From positions 310,001-374,000 of the forward strand of contig NZ_PGTS01000004.1 in NCBI RefSeq assembly GCF_002844235.1: a DNA stretch of 64,000 nucleotides, read 5' to 3'. Below, piece after piece: positions 27,036 through 36,440 of this stretch. The translations under genes were made by a program, and so were the position numbers. Position 1 is the first letter of the stretch, and the number at the start of each line of letters is the position of its first letter. The notes under the pieces are model-generated. The model did not search any database and was not told where the DNA came from. It saw only the letters and a list, made by a program, of their open reading frames with translations. Source of the stretch: Thalassospira povalilytica. GTDB lineage: Bacteria > Pseudomonadota > Alphaproteobacteria > Rhodospirillales > Thalassospiraceae.

Positions 27036-28523
27036 ATGTTTGAAGGACTAAGCGATCGCCTTGGCGGAGTTCTCGATAAGCTGCGCAAACGTGGCGCGCT
27101 GAAGGAATCCGACGTCAAGGAAGCCATGCGCGAAGTACGCGTCGCCCTGCTTGAGGCTGACGTTGCGCTGCCGGTCGTCAAAACCTTTATCACCAACGCC
27201 ACCGAACGTGCGGTTGGTCAGGACGTTCTGCGCTCGGTCACCCCGGGCCAGATGGTCGTCAAGATCGTCCATGACGAACTTAAAAACATGCTGGGAGAAG
27301 GCGAAGACATCAATCTTGCCTCGACCCCGCCGGTGCCGATCCTGATGGTTGGTCTTCAGGGTTCGGGTAAGACCACCAGTTCTGCCAAGATCGCGCTGCA
27401 CCTTACCAAGAAGCGCAACAAGAAGGTTCTTCTGGCATCGCTCGATATCTATCGTCCGGCCGCCCAGCAGCAGCTGAAAGTGCTGGCCGACGATAATGGT
27501 CTGGGTGTTCTGCCGATCGTTCTTGGCGAAAAGCCGGTTTCGATTGCAAAACGCGCCATGGATACCGGCCGCAAGGAAGGCTATGACGCCGTCATCCTTG
27601 ATACCGCCGGTCGCCTGCATATCGACATGGAACTGATGAGCGAAGTCGCCCAGGTCCGTGATGCGGTCAACCCGGTCGAAACCCTTCTGGTCACCGATGC
27701 GATGACCGGTCAGGACTCGGTCAATGTGGCCAAGGAATTTGCCGAAAAGGTCGGCATCACTGGTATCGTTCTGACCCGTGTTGACGGTGATGCACGCGGT
27801 GGCGCGGCCCTTTCGATGCGTCAGATTACCGGCTGCCCGATCAAGATGATTGGTGTCGGCGAAAAGATCGACGAGATGGAAGCCTTCCACCCTGATCGTA
27901 TCGCCAACCGTATTCTTGGCATGGGTGACGTTGTCAGCCTGGTTGAAAAAGCCGCTGAAACGATCAAGGCCGAAGACGCCGAGAAAATGGCGAAGAAGTT
28001 GCGCAAGGGTCAGTTTGACCTGAACGACCTTCTCGCCCAGCTCAAGCAGCTTCAGAAGATGGGTGATCTTTCCGGCATCATGGGGATGCTGCCGGGCATG
28101 GGCGCGCTGAAAAAACAGATGTCGCAGACCAAGCTTGATCCGAAACTTCTGACCCATCAGGAAGCGATCATCCTGTCGATGACGCCCAAAGAACGTGAAA
28201 ACCCGGCCCTGATCAAGGCATCGCGCAAAAAGCGTATTGCCGCGGGCTGTGGCCTGACGGTTCAGGACGTGAACAAGCTGCTCAAGCAATACCAGACCAT
28301 GTCCACCATGATCAAAAAGATGGGCAAGATGGGCAAAAAAGGTCTGTTTGGCGGCATGCCGAAAATGGATCCGGCAATGCTTGAGGGCGGCGAAATGCCC
28401 GACCTCGGCAATCTGCCAAAAGGTTTCCCCGGTGCCGGGGGCGGTTTGCCGCCCGGCTTGCCGGGATTGGGGGGCGGCGGTGGCCTTCCTCCGGGATTCC
28501 CGGGATTTGGCAAAAAGAAATAG
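27036..28523 (+). CDS. ffh: Signal recognition particle protein
   Basis: GTPase of the bacterial SRP that binds signal sequences and 4.5S RNA and delivers ribosomes to FtsY. The N domain starts MFEGLSDRLGGVLDKLRKRG. The G domain has GLQGSGKTT (P-loop), LASLDIYRPAAQQQL, ILDTAGRLHID and TRVDGDARGGAAL. The methionine-rich M domain (about 330-450) ends in a Gly/Pro-rich tail. I use the ATG at 27036; an in-frame GTG at 27003 adds 11 non-conserved residues. The 495 residues match. It leads the ffh-rpsP-rimM-trmD-rplS cluster. Confidence 0.97.
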   Translation: MFEGLSDRLGGVLDKLRKRGALKESDVKEAMREVRVALLEADVALPVVKTFITNATERAVGQDVLRSVTPGQMVVKIVHDELKNMLGEGEDINLASTPPVPILMVGLQGSGKTTSSAKIALHLTKKRNKKVLLASLDIYRPAAQQQLKVLADDNGLGVLPIVLGEKPVSIAKRAMDTGRKEGYDAVILDTAGRLHIDMELMSEVAQVRDAVNPVETLLVTDAMTGQDSVNVAKEFAEKVGITGIVLTRVDGDARGGAALSMRQITGCPIKMIGVGEKIDEMEAFHPDRIANRILGMGDVVSLVEKAAETIKAEDAEKMAKKLRKGQFDLNDLLAQLKQLQKMGDLSGIMGMLPGMGALKKQMSQTKLDPKLLTHQEAIILSMTPKERENPALIKASRKKRIAAGCGLTVQDVNKLLKQYQTMSTMIKKMGKMGKKGLFGGMPKMDPAMLEGGEMPDLGNLPKGFPGAGGGLPPGLPGLGGGGGLPPGFPGFGKKK

Positions 28524-28612
28524 CCAGACCCCAGGTTCTTAAACAGGTTCTCAAGAATGCCTCTTAGGAACCGAAACGGTCGCAAGGCCGCAGACTACAA
28601 GACTAGCAAATA

Positions 28613-28626
28613 GGCCCCTCGGGGCC
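28613..28626 (+). other. GC-rich palindrome in the rpsP leader
   Basis: GGCCCC-tc-GGGGCC forms a short hairpin 46 bp before rpsP. It is flanked by two copies of AGACTACAA (28593-28601 and 28638-28646). It may be a leader structure for ribosomal-protein regulation or a weak attenuator; no clean T-run follows. Confidence 0.4.
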
Positions 28627-28671
28627 CTGATTTAGAAGACTACAAACCCAAGCTGAAAGGAACTTATCCGA

Positions 28672-29082
28672 ATGGCTGTCAAGATTCGTCTTTCCCGTGG
28701 CGGTGCCAAGAAGCGTCCGTACTACCGTATCGTAGTTGCTGACGTTCGTGCTCCGCGTGACGGCAGCTTCATCGAGAAAGTCGGTACCTATGATCCGATG
28801 CTCCCGAAGGATGCTGACAACCGCGTGACCTTCAAAGAAGAGCGCATCAAATACTGGCTGTCTGTTGGTGCACAGCCGACCGATCGTGTTGCACGCTTCC
28901 TTGGCAAGGCTGGCCTTGCTGACGCGTTCAAACCGACCGAACAGCCGCAGAAGTCGGCTCCGAAAGCGAAAGCCCAGGAACGTCTTCGTGAGAAAGCTGA
29001 AAAAGCTGAAGCTGCTGCTGCCGCTGCTGCGGAAGCCGCTGCCGAAGCAGCAGCACCTGCTGAAGAAGCTGCAGGCGAGTAA
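28672..29082 (+). CDS. rpsP: 30S ribosomal protein bS16
   Basis: Small-subunit protein needed for 30S assembly. It begins [21 protein letters not shown], the bS16 signature, with [17 protein letters not shown] next. The conserved part ends near residue 80. Beyond it is an Ala/Glu/Lys-rich tail of about 50 residues, giving 136 in total against 80-90 in E. coli. Extended low-complexity tails like this occur in alphaproteobacterial bS16. An AAAGGAAC ribosome binding site precedes the ATG. Confidence 0.97.
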   Translation: MAVKIRLSRGGAKKRPYYRIVVADVRAPRDGSFIEKVGTYDPMLPKDADNRVTFKEERIKYWLSVGAQPTDRVARFLGKAGLADAFKPTEQPQKSAPKAKAQERLREKAEKAEAAAAAAAEAAAEAAAPAEEAAGE

Positions 29083-29129
29083 TCGCTGAACGCACGCTTT
29101 GATCAGATACCGGAAACTTGTGAACCGAA

Positions 29130-29804
29130 ATGGCTGATACCCGCAAATCCAAGAACGACGAAGCTTATGTCTGCGTCGGCATGATCACCGCCCCGCACGG
29201 GGTGCGTGGTGCCGTGCGCGTCAAAAGCTATACCGTCGACCCGGATAACCTTGTCGGTTACGGCCCGTTGTTCGACGCCAAGGGACGCGTGAAATACAAG
29301 CTGTCTCCTGTCGGACATGTCCGCGACCAGCTGATCGCCAAGATCGAAGGTGTGGACGACCGGGACGCCGCCGAACGGCTGCGGGGTACCAAGCTTCATG
29401 TACCACGGGCAGCACTGCCCGAGACGGAAGATGAAGACGAATTCTATCTTGCCGACCTTGTCGGTCTGAAGGCCTTCCACATTGATGGATCGCTGTTCGG
29501 GACCGTACGGGGCGTGGCTGATTTTGGCGCTGGCGACGTAATCGAAGTCGCGCTTGAAGAAGTCCGTGGCAAGGTTGTCGTTCTTCCGTTTACCAAGGAA
29601 GTGGTTCCCGATGTGGTGCTTTCGGAACGCAAGCTGGTGGTAAATCCGCCCGAGGGGCTCCTGCAGGATGAAGACGGACCCGGCAATCGCAGCCGCCGTC
29701 CCAACAAATCCCGCAAGGACTCTCAGGCCGACCGCGATTCTGATGCCGTCACTGCCGATGCAGTAGGCGCGGAAACCGCGACCGGCAGCGGAAAGGAGGC
29801 CTGA
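29130..29804 (+). CDS. rimM: Ribosome maturation factor RimM
   Basis: Binds uS19 and assists late 30S maturation. The N-terminal domain has VGMITAPHGVRGAVRVKSY. The PRC-barrel half follows with DEFYLADLVGL and VLPFTKEVVPDV. The conserved protein ends near residue 175; the remaining 50 residues are a charged low-complexity tail (SRRPNKSRKDSQADRDSD). It stands between rpsP and trmD in the conserved order, with trmD starting 3 bp after its stop. Confidence 0.95.
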   Translation: MADTRKSKNDEAYVCVGMITAPHGVRGAVRVKSYTVDPDNLVGYGPLFDAKGRVKYKLSPVGHVRDQLIAKIEGVDDRDAAERLRGTKLHVPRAALPETEDEDEFYLADLVGLKAFHIDGSLFGTVRGVADFGAGDVIEVALEEVRGKVVVLPFTKEVVPDVVLSERKLVVNPPEGLLQDEDGPGNRSRRPNKSRKDSQADRDSDAVTADAVGAETATGSGKEA

Positions 29805-29807
29805 TCG

Positions 29808-30524
29808 ATGTCTGTGTGGCAGGCAAAAGTTGCAACCCTGTTCCCGGAAATGTTCCCGGGTGTGCTTGGTCAGTCTTTGGCTGGCAAGGCGCTTGAGAAC
29901 GGGATCTGGTCGCTTGATGTCAAAGACATCCGCGATCATGCAACCGACCGCCACCGCACTGTTGACGACAATCCTTTCGGGGGCGGGGCCGGCATGGTCA
30001 TGCGCCCGGATATTGTCGACGCTGCCCTGCGTGAATTGCGTGCCGACGCACCGCAATTGCCGCTGATTTATCTCAGCCCGCGGGGAAAAGTGCTGAACCA
30101 GAAACGTTGCCGCGAACTGGCAGCGGGCCCGGGTGCCATCCTGTTGTGCGGTCGTTACGAAGGTATCGACCAGCGTGTACTTGATGAACACCAGGCCGAA
30201 GAGATCAGCATCGGCGATTACATCCTCATGGGCGGCGAACTGCCGGCCATGGTCCTGATTGAATCGTGCATTCGCCTCATTGAGGGAACGGTCAACAAGA
30301 CCGAGTCCGTCGACGAGGAAAGCTTTGAAACCGGGTTGCTTGAATATCCGCATTACACGCGCCCGGCCAATTGGAACGGGCGTGACGTGCCGGAGATCTT
30401 GCTTTCCGGACATCATGCCAAGGTACAAGCCTGGCGGCATGCACAGGCAGAAGAAATTACTCGTGAGCGACGCCCGGACCTTTGGGACCAGTATGTCGCA
30501 AACGGGAACATCAAAGAGGGTTAA
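29808..30524 (+). CDS. trmD: tRNA (guanine-N1)-methyltransferase
   Basis: Methylates G37 of tRNAs, preventing +1 frameshifts. The knotted SPOUT SAM site is seen in [26 protein letters not shown] and [14 protein letters not shown]. Also conserved are [16 protein letters not shown] and [20 protein letters not shown]. The 238 residues match. A GGAGG ribosome binding site lies inside the rimM end, showing translational coupling. Confidence 0.98.
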   Translation: MSVWQAKVATLFPEMFPGVLGQSLAGKALENGIWSLDVKDIRDHATDRHRTVDDNPFGGGAGMVMRPDIVDAALRELRADAPQLPLIYLSPRGKVLNQKRCRELAAGPGAILLCGRYEGIDQRVLDEHQAEEISIGDYILMGGELPAMVLIESCIRLIEGTVNKTESVDEESFETGLLEYPHYTRPANWNGRDVPEILLSGHHAKVQAWRHAQAEEITRERRPDLWDQYVANGNIKEG

Positions 30525-30527
30525 ACC

Positions 30528-30932
30528 ATGACCAACATCATCCAGCAGCTCGAGAATGAGCAGCTCGACAAAATCGTTGCGCAGCGCGAAGTTCCGGAAT
30601 TCGACGCAGGTGATACCGTTCGTGTACACCTGAAAGTCGTTGAAGGTACCCGTGAGCGTATCCAGCAGTTCGAAGGCGTTTGCATCGCCAAGAAGAACCG
30701 CGGCCTCAATTCTTCCTTCACCGTGCGTAAAATCGCATCGGGCGAAGGCGTTGAGCGTATCTTCCAGTCGTACTCCCCGGCCATCGACAAAATCGAAGTC
30801 GTTCGCCGCGGTGACGTTCGTCGCGCGAAACTGTACTACCTGCGTGGTCGTACCGGTAAATCTGCACGTATCGCCGAGCAGACCACCGGCCACAAAGGCA
30901 AACTGACCGCAGCAGAACGCGCGAAGAAGTAA
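30528..30932 (+). CDS. rplS: 50S ribosomal protein bL19
   Basis: Located at the interface of the 30S and 50S subunits. [22 protein letters not shown] is in two conserved blocks, followed by [28 protein letters not shown] and [23 protein letters not shown]. The 134 residues are slightly longer than in E. coli, with a Lys-rich tail. It starts 3 bp after trmD and closes the operon. Confidence 0.98.
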   Translation: MTNIIQQLENEQLDKIVAQREVPEFDAGDTVRVHLKVVEGTRERIQQFEGVCIAKKNRGLNSSFTVRKIASGEGVERIFQSYSPAIDKIEVVRRGDVRRAKLYYLRGRTGKSARIAEQTTGHKGKLTAAERAKK

Positions 30933-30960
30933 TTCTCCGCCGTTTGGCTATGTCAGACGA

Positions 30961-30999
30961 AAAGACGGGCTCACCTTCGGGTGGGCCCGTCTTTATTTC
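30961..30999 (+). terminator. Terminator of the rpsP-rplS operon
   Basis: AAAGACGGGC-TCACC pairs with GGTG-GGCCCGTCTTT around a TTCG tetraloop and is followed by ATTT. It lies 28 bp past rplS. Confidence 0.9.
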
Positions 31000-31913
31000 A
31001 TGATCAATCACAACAGAAAACAAAACCAGCTGTCTACAAACTCCATCGAACCTGAGAAGTTACCGATTTCCGCGTTTCCACTTTTCACGCAAACATTGTT
31101 GTACGCATTCACTATTCCGCTTTACGCAATCCTCAATGCAATAATCTATGAATTGCAGTTTGCGTGCTCGATTACGCGTGTATCTGCGATCTTTGCGCAC
31201 TCGACGCTTACGCACACACAGCAGTTCCAAGAGTTGCGCAATTTCAAGTTGGTTCGAGCGAGATACAGGAAGACGCAGCTCCTCCTTCAGCCTCCATTCA
31301 AAATCTCCACGCGTAATCACAGCAAATCTCCACATAAGTTATTGATATAGCTACACAACCTATGGTTTCTCTGTCAGCAGTCAAGTTCAGCCCTAGGGGT
31401 TTTCCTGCGTAGAAAACCAATTACCAGGCCCAACACGTCAGCACAAAGTAACGCCTCATCAGGAAGCACAACTATTAAGAGCATTTCGCCGAATCGCCAG
31501 CTTTATAGCTTTGGAAAGAATACACGCAGAAACCATGGGATAAATTCATCAGCTTTTATTATATCAGATATCTCTAACTCATATTGATTTAAGCCGATTT
31601 GGCTACTTTTGGGTGCTGTATTTTTCCCGTTTCAATTTCAGGATGCAAACCTGGGAAAAACACGCGCCCGGCGGCTTGCGATTTAAAGGCCGGGGTGTAT
31701 AAAGGCACTCCCGCGGCAAAAACAATCAAACCCGCGTGGTTCTGGATAATAAAATTTCGCAAACCGGATTAAGCCGGTTGCGCCGGAGAAAACGCCATAA
31801 CCGATCTGCTGCCTTGGGCAGGATCACCTTGCGTATTTTTCGAGACATTCCGGGCCACACAGACGGGGCGGTTGTTGCTGCTCAAAAGATCGATGTTTTA
31901 TGAGGAGGTCGAG
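31000..31913. other. AT-rich intergenic region of about 0.9 kb upstream of leuC
   Basis: The stretch 31000-31650 is visibly richer in A/T than its neighbours and holds no gene I can assign firmly. It contains a hairpin (GGTTTTC 31398-31404 with GAAAACC 31412-31418) and two overlapping short frames, one on each strand. From about 31650 the composition returns to normal and presumably holds the leuC promoter and leader, with an AACCGG/CCGGTT dyad near 31757. No Leu-rich leader peptide was found. Confidence 0.6.
31060..31335 (-). CDS. Doubtful small basic hypothetical protein in AT-rich gap
   Basis: A 91-residue frame beginning MWRFAVITRGDFEWRLKEE, rich in Arg and Lys (VRKRRVRKDRRYTRNRARK), with four cysteines. 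The helix-rich charged composition looks more protein-like than the frame on the opposite strand (31000-31350). No ribosome binding site is apparent and I recognise no family. It could be a degraded remnant of acquired DNA or simply a chance frame. Confidence 0.25.
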   Translation of the reverse strand: MWRFAVITRGDFEWRLKEELRLPVSRSNQLEIAQLLELLCVRKRRVRKDRRYTRNRARKLQFIDYCIEDCVKRNSECVQQCLREKWKRGNR

Positions 31914-33320
31914 ATGGGTCAACCTAAAACCCTTTTTGACAAGATTTGGGAAAGTCATGTGGTCGATACGCAGGATGATGGCACCTGCCTGCTGTATATT
32001 GACCGTCATCTCGTCCACGAAGTTACCAGCCCGCAGGCATTCGAAGGTCTTCGCAATTCCGGCCGCAAAGTGCGCCATCCCGAATTGACCCTTGCCGTGC
32101 CCGACCACAACGTTCCGACGTCTGACCGGTCCCAGGGCATCAAGGAAGAAGACAGCCGCATTCAGGTCGAAACCCTTGACCAGAACGCGCGCGAAACCGG
32201 CATTCATTATTTCCCGATGAACGACCTGCGTCAGGGTATCGTTCACATTGTCGGCCCGGAAGAAGGCTTTACCCTTCCTGGCGTAACCATGGTTTGTGGT
32301 GACAGCCACACCTCGACCCACGGCGCATTCGGTGCCTTGGCATTCGGTATCGGCACGTCCGAAGTCGAACATGTTCTGGCAACCCAGACCCTGGTTCAGA
32401 AACCGGCCAAAAACATGCTGGTCAAGGTTGAAGGTGACCTGCATCCGGGCGTTACCGCCAAGGACATCACCCTTGCGATTATCGGTCGTATCGGTACGGC
32501 TGGCGGTACCGGCTATGTCATCGAATATGCCGGCTCGGCGATCCGTTCGCTGTCGGTCGAAGGCCGCATGACCGTCTGTAACATGTCGATCGAAGGTGGC
32601 GCACGTGCCGGCCTGATCGCACCGGACGAGAAAACCTTTGAATATATCAAAGGCCGTCCGATGGCCCCCAAAGGTGCCGCATTCGAACAGGCTGTTGAAT
32701 ACTGGAAAACCCTGCCGTCTGACGAAGGTGCCCATTACGACAAGATTGTCGAAATCGATGCCGCCGACATCGTCCCGCAGGTTACCTGGGGCACCAGCCC
32801 GGAAGACGTCGTACCGGTTACCGGTGTTGTTCCGTCGCCAAGCGACGGCAAGGACGCCGGCAAGCAAAAGGCAATCGCCCGTTCCCTCGAATATATGGGT
32901 CTGACGGCTGGCACCCCGATCGAAGAAATCAAGATCGACCGCGTGTTCATCGGTTCGTGCACCAACGGTCGTATCGAAGATCTGCGTGCCGTTGCCGAAG
33001 TCGCCAAGGGTCGCAAGGTTTCGCCGTCGGTCAATGCCATGATCGTTCCGGGTTCCGGTCTGGTCAAGGAACAGGCCGAAGCAGAAGGCCTGCATGAAAT
33101 CTTCATCGAAGCAGGCTTTGACTGGCGCGAGCCGGGCTGCTCGATGTGTCTGGCAATGAACCCGGACCGTCTGGCCCCGGGCGAGCGTTGCGCTTCGACT
33201 TCGAACCGTAACTTCGAAGGCCGTCAGGGTCGTGGTGGTCGTACCCACCTCGTCAGCCCGGCCATGGCAGCAGCAGCTGCAATCACCGGTCACCTGACTG
33301 ACATTCGTAAACTCGGTTAA
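31914..33320 (+). CDS. leuC: 3-isopropylmalate dehydratase large subunit
   Basis: With LeuD it isomerises 2- to 3-isopropylmalate in leucine synthesis, using a 4Fe-4S cluster. The ATG at 31914 ([13 protein letters not shown]) has a GAGGAGG ribosome binding site; the frame is open upstream but the extra residues are not conserved. The cluster cysteines are in GSCTNGR and [31 protein letters not shown] and [12 protein letters not shown] are family motifs. The 468 residues match. Confidence 0.97.
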   Translation: MGQPKTLFDKIWESHVVDTQDDGTCLLYIDRHLVHEVTSPQAFEGLRNSGRKVRHPELTLAVPDHNVPTSDRSQGIKEEDSRIQVETLDQNARETGIHYFPMNDLRQGIVHIVGPEEGFTLPGVTMVCGDSHTSTHGAFGALAFGIGTSEVEHVLATQTLVQKPAKNMLVKVEGDLHPGVTAKDITLAIIGRIGTAGGTGYVIEYAGSAIRSLSVEGRMTVCNMSIEGGARAGLIAPDEKTFEYIKGRPMAPKGAAFEQAVEYWKTLPSDEGAHYDKIVEIDAADIVPQVTWGTSPEDVVPVTGVVPSPSDGKDAGKQKAIARSLEYMGLTAGTPIEEIKIDRVFIGSCTNGRIEDLRAVAEVAKGRKVSPSVNAMIVPGSGLVKEQAEAEGLHEIFIEAGFDWREPGCSMCLAMNPDRLAPGERCASTSNRNFEGRQGRGGRTHLVSPAMAAAAAITGHLTDIRKLG

Positions 33321-33331
33321 AGAAGGTTCCC

Positions 33332-33520
33332 ATGGCCGATACCGCATTCATCAATTTTCGCGAAAACGCCCCCCGTATGGGACGTGCTGCCGTGCTGGAG
33401 CAACTTCTGCCCCAGCTGACCGGCATCAACCTGCCCGACTTTGTCGCACAGGAACTCGACGCGACCGAAGAATTGATCGAAGCACTGGGCCTGGCCTGGG
33501 AAACCGGAAGCAAGGGATAA
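33332..33520 (+). CDS. Small hypothetical protein between leuC and leuD
   Basis: A 62-residue soluble acidic protein ([19 protein letters not shown], then [19 protein letters not shown]). It starts 11 bp after leuC with an AAGAAGG ribosome binding site and ends 4 bp before leuD, so it is almost certainly translated as part of the operon. It is predicted mostly helical, without a signal or membrane segment. No named family is recognised; a role linked to isopropylmalate isomerase is only inferred from position. Confidence 0.75.
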   Translation: MADTAFINFRENAPRMGRAAVLEQLLPQLTGINLPDFVAQELDATEELIEALGLAWETGSKG

Positions 33521-33524
33521 GACG

Positions 33525-34136
33525 ATGGAAAAATTTACCAAGCTCACCGGTGTTGCTGCACCGCTGCCGATGATCAATGTCGATACCGACATGATCATCC
33601 CCAAACAGTTCCTTAAAACCATCAAACGTTCTGGCCTTGGCAAGAACCTGTTTGATGAAATGCGTTACGACGACAATGGCAACGAGATCCCCGATTTCGT
33701 TCTGAACAAACCGGCCTATCGCAATGCGCAGATCCTGGTATCTGGCGACAATTTCGGCTGTGGTTCATCGCGTGAACACGCGCCTTGGTCGCTGCTTGAT
33801 TTCGGCATTCGTTGCGTGATCGCGCCGAGCTTTGCCGACATTTTCTATAACAACTGCTTCAAGAACGGCATCCTTCCGATCCGTCTGCCGCAGGAAGATG
33901 TCGACAAGCTGATGGCCGATGCCGAACGCGGTGCCAACGCCACCGTCACCGTTGATCTGGAAAACCAGGAAATCACCGGTCCGGATGGCGGCTGCATCAA
34001 GTTCGAAGTCGAAGAATTCCGCAAGCATTGCCTGCTGAACGGTCTTGATGACATCGGTCTGACCTTGCAGAAATCCGATGCCATCAACGCATTCGAAGCC
34101 AAGCGCGCTGCGTCGCAGCCCTGGTTGTCGCTCTAA
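33525..34136 (+). CDS. leuD: 3-isopropylmalate dehydratase small subunit
   Basis: Partner of LeuC forming the swivel domain of isopropylmalate isomerase. [18 protein letters not shown] and [16 protein letters not shown] are signatures, and [13 protein letters not shown] follows. The 203 residues match E. coli LeuD. It is tightly spaced after the 62-aa gene. Confidence 0.97.
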   Translation: MEKFTKLTGVAAPLPMINVDTDMIIPKQFLKTIKRSGLGKNLFDEMRYDDNGNEIPDFVLNKPAYRNAQILVSGDNFGCGSSREHAPWSLLDFGIRCVIAPSFADIFYNNCFKNGILPIRLPQEDVDKLMADAERGANATVTVDLENQEITGPDGGCIKFEVEEFRKHCLLNGLDDIGLTLQKSDAINAFEAKRAASQPWLSL

Positions 34137-34140
34137 TTCA

Positions 34141-34178
34141 AAAAGGGGTGGCGAACGGTTTCGTTTGCCGCCCCTTTT
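34141..34178 (+). terminator. Intra-operon hairpin between leuD and leuB
   Basis: A 17-bp stem (34141-34157 with 34162-34178) starting AAAAGGGG and ending CCCCTTTT, with two G-U wobbles, lies 4 bp past leuD. The following CTATCG lacks a long T-run. It may be a partial terminator or an RNA-stability element that separates leuCD from leuB expression. Confidence 0.6.
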
Positions 34179-34228
34179 CTATCGCTACGGGGTGAGCGGC
34201 CCCGAAAATATCTGGGAAGGATTCTTTT

Positions 34229-35332
34229 ATGACCACCACCAAAAAAGTATTGATGCTGCCGGGCGACGGAATTGGTCCCGAAGTCATGCGTCAGGTCCAG
34301 CGCGTCATGGACTGGATGGCGAAAAAGCGCAATGTGAACTTCGAAATCACCGAAGGCCTGATTGGCGGTGCGTCGATCGATGCGCATAACAACCCGCTGA
34401 CCGACGAAACCCTTGCCGATGCAATGGCGGCGGATGCGGTTCTGCTTGGTGCTGTTGGTGGTCCGAAATGGGACGATCTTCCGTTTGATATCAAACCGGA
34501 ACGCGGTCTTCTGAAAATCCGCAAGGAAATGGGCCTGTTTGCCAACCTGCGTCCGGCACTGGTGTTTGACGCCCTTGTTGGTGCATCGACCCTGAAAGAA
34601 GAAGTCGTCAAGGGTCTCGATATCATGATCCTGCGCGAACTGACCGGCGGCATCTATTTCGGCCAGCCGCGCGGCATCGAAGAACGCGACGGTGTTCGCA
34701 CTGGCTTTAACACCCTTGTCTATTCCGAACCGGAAGTCGAACGCATCGCGCGCGTTGCTTTTGACATGGCCATGAAACGTGACAAGCGTCTGTGCTCGGT
34801 CGACAAGGCCAACGTTCTGGAATCCACCGTTCTGTGGCGCGAAGTTGTTGAACGCGTTGCCAAGGACTTCCCGGAAGTCGAAGTCAGCCACATGTATGTC
34901 GATAACGCATCCATGCAGCTGGTTCGTAACCCGAAACAGTTCGACGTGATGGTCACCACCAACATGTTTGGCGACATTCTGTCGGATTGCGCTGCCATGC
35001 TGACCGGGTCGCTCGGCATGCTGCCATCCGCATCCCTTGGTGCGGCCGACGCTGACGGCAAACGCAAAGCACTTTACGAGCCGGTACACGGTTCCGCACC
35101 GGACATCGCCGGTCAGGACATCGCCAACCCGCTGGCAACCATTCTGTCCTTTGCCATGATGCTGCGTTATTCGTTCGACATGGGCGACGATGCAACCCTG
35201 ATCGAAAATGCGGTTCAGAACGTCCTTAAGGGCGGCCTTCGCACCGGCGACATCATGCAGCCGGGCATGGCAAAAGTTTCGACCACCGTCATGGGTGAGT
35301 CGCTGATCAACGAACTCGACAAACTTGTCTGA
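34229..35332 (+). CDS. leuB: 3-isopropylmalate dehydrogenase
   Basis: NAD-dependent oxidative decarboxylase giving ketoisocaproate in leucine synthesis. [11 protein letters not shown] is the N-terminal signature. [20 protein letters not shown], the substrate motif [11 protein letters not shown], the VDNASMQLV region and [12 protein letters not shown] are conserved. The 367 residues match. It has its own leader of about 90 nt after leuD and is followed by a strong terminator. Confidence 0.98.
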   Translation: MTTTKKVLMLPGDGIGPEVMRQVQRVMDWMAKKRNVNFEITEGLIGGASIDAHNNPLTDETLADAMAADAVLLGAVGGPKWDDLPFDIKPERGLLKIRKEMGLFANLRPALVFDALVGASTLKEEVVKGLDIMILRELTGGIYFGQPRGIEERDGVRTGFNTLVYSEPEVERIARVAFDMAMKRDKRLCSVDKANVLESTVLWREVVERVAKDFPEVEVSHMYVDNASMQLVRNPKQFDVMVTTNMFGDILSDCAAMLTGSLGMLPSASLGAADADGKRKALYEPVHGSAPDIAGQDIANPLATILSFAMMLRYSFDMGDDATLIENAVQNVLKGGLRTGDIMQPGMAKVSTTVMGESLINELDKLV

Positions 35333-35354
35333 TCCTTCGTTCTGATCACAAATT

Positions 35355-35385
35355 CAAAAGGCCGGGTTTATTGCCCGGCCTTTTT
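35355..35385 (+). terminator. Terminator of leuB
   Basis: AAAAGGCCGGG pairs with CCCGGCCTTTT around a TTTATTG loop and is followed by TTTG. It overlaps the 3' end of the convergent sigma-factor gene by 18 bp. Confidence 0.88.
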
Positions 35386-36291
35386 GCTATCCGGGTCGAT
35401 TTCAACGGCATTGCCGACGACCGCTTCAAACAGTGCAAGCTTGTCGGGATTGCGATGCACGAACAGATCAACAATCCGACCATCCTTTTCCGTTGCGCTT
35501 AGTGCGGTTTCAACCACACCATCCACCATCATCAGAAGCCAGCATTCCCCGTCCAGCACCACATAGAACGCCCGTTCACGTGGATTGCGTTTGCGCCAGA
35601 CACCGACAAAGAACCGTGCAACATGATCCGGACCATATAGCGGATTGGCAGTGGCCAGTGCCTTGCCACCACCATCGGAATGCAAAATGACATCCGGGGC
35701 AAGCTGGGTCAGAAGCTGACCGACATCACCAAGACTAAGCGCCGTGACAAAGGCCTGCATGCGTGTCTGATCACATGGCTGCCCGGTGATTTCCGGTGTC
35801 GCATCGCGGTCATTTTCACGCTTCATTTTGCGCCGGGCCCGAAACAGGATCTGACGGGTATTGTTCGGGGTGCGTTCGATCACCGGGGCAATATCATCAT
35901 GTGCCCAGTCAAACACCTCATACAGGACAAGTGCCACCCGTTCGACCGGCGCAAGACGTTCAAGCATCAAAAGATACGCCTGCCCCAGACCTTCCTGTTC
36001 AATCAGGTTGGTTTCGGCTTTGGGCGGTTCGGGCGTCATCCACGGTTCTGGCAACCAGTTGCCAACATAGTTTTCGCGCTGGCGCCGGGCCGATTTCAGA
36101 ACATCCAGACAAATATTGCTGCACACCCGGACCAGCCAGCCGGTTGCATCCTTGATCTCGGCGTGATCCTGCTTGCGCCATCTGAGCCACACGTCCTGCA
36201 CCGCGTCTTCGGCGTCGGCATGACTGCCCAGCATCCGATAGGCCAGCGCCGTCAGACGTGCGCGATGCTGTTCAAAAATCGTATCTGACAT
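35368..36291 (-). CDS. ECF sigma factor, ECF41-type with C-terminal SnoaL-like domain
   Basis: Directs RNA polymerase to alternative promoters. Region 2 is seen in LTALAYRMLGSHADAEDAVQDVW (two blocks) and region 4 in RLAPVERVALVLYEVFDWAH then NNTRQILFRARRKMKRE. The extra C-terminal domain (about residues 185-300) contains DVILHSDGGGKA; the DGGGK motif is characteristic of ECF41, in which this domain replaces an anti-sigma factor. I use the start at 36291 (MSDTIFEQHR), giving 307 residues. A longer frame to 36444 overlaps the upstream stop as ATGA but is non-conserved and contains a strong hairpin. The upstream partner gene fits ECF41 biology. Confidence 0.9.
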   Translation of the reverse strand: MSDTIFEQHRARLTALAYRMLGSHADAEDAVQDVWLRWRKQDHAEIKDATGWLVRVCSNICLDVLKSARRQRENYVGNWLPEPWMTPEPPKAETNLIEQEGLGQAYLLMLERLAPVERVALVLYEVFDWAHDDIAPVIERTPNNTRQILFRARRKMKRENDRDATPEITGQPCDQTRMQAFVTALSLGDVGQLLTQLAPDVILHSDGGGKALATANPLYGPDHVARFFVGVWRKRNPRERAFYVVLDGECWLLMMVDGVVETALSATEKDGRIVDLFVHRNPDKLALFEAVVGNAVEIDPDSKKAGQ

Positions 36292-36314
36292 CCTGTACCC
36301 ATCAAACGGGTGAA

Positions 36315-36339
36315 GCGGCACGGGATTACCCCGTGCCGC
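36315..36339 (-). other. Strong hairpin between the CMD gene and the ECF sigma gene
   Basis: GCGGCACGGG and CCCGTGCCGC form a perfect 10-bp stem around a 5-nt loop, 24 bp before the sigma-factor start. No T-run follows. It probably acts as an mRNA processing, stability or attenuation structure. Confidence 0.6.
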
Positions 36340-36440
36340 CTGATCTTGTTGCTTGCGTTGCTTCATCCTGCCCGATGGACCTTCCTGTTGCAAAGAGACG
36401 ATATCATCTGTCTCCCGGGCAACGGGCGCGGAAAGCCCGG

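Noticed and set aside
29103-30893. 596-residue open frame on the minus strand across rimM-trmD-rplS
   Set aside because: Three conserved genes fill the plus strand; the antisense frame stays open because of codon bias.
31824-33347. 507-residue open frame on the minus strand across leuC
   Set aside because: Mirror frame of LeuC with no recognisable motif.
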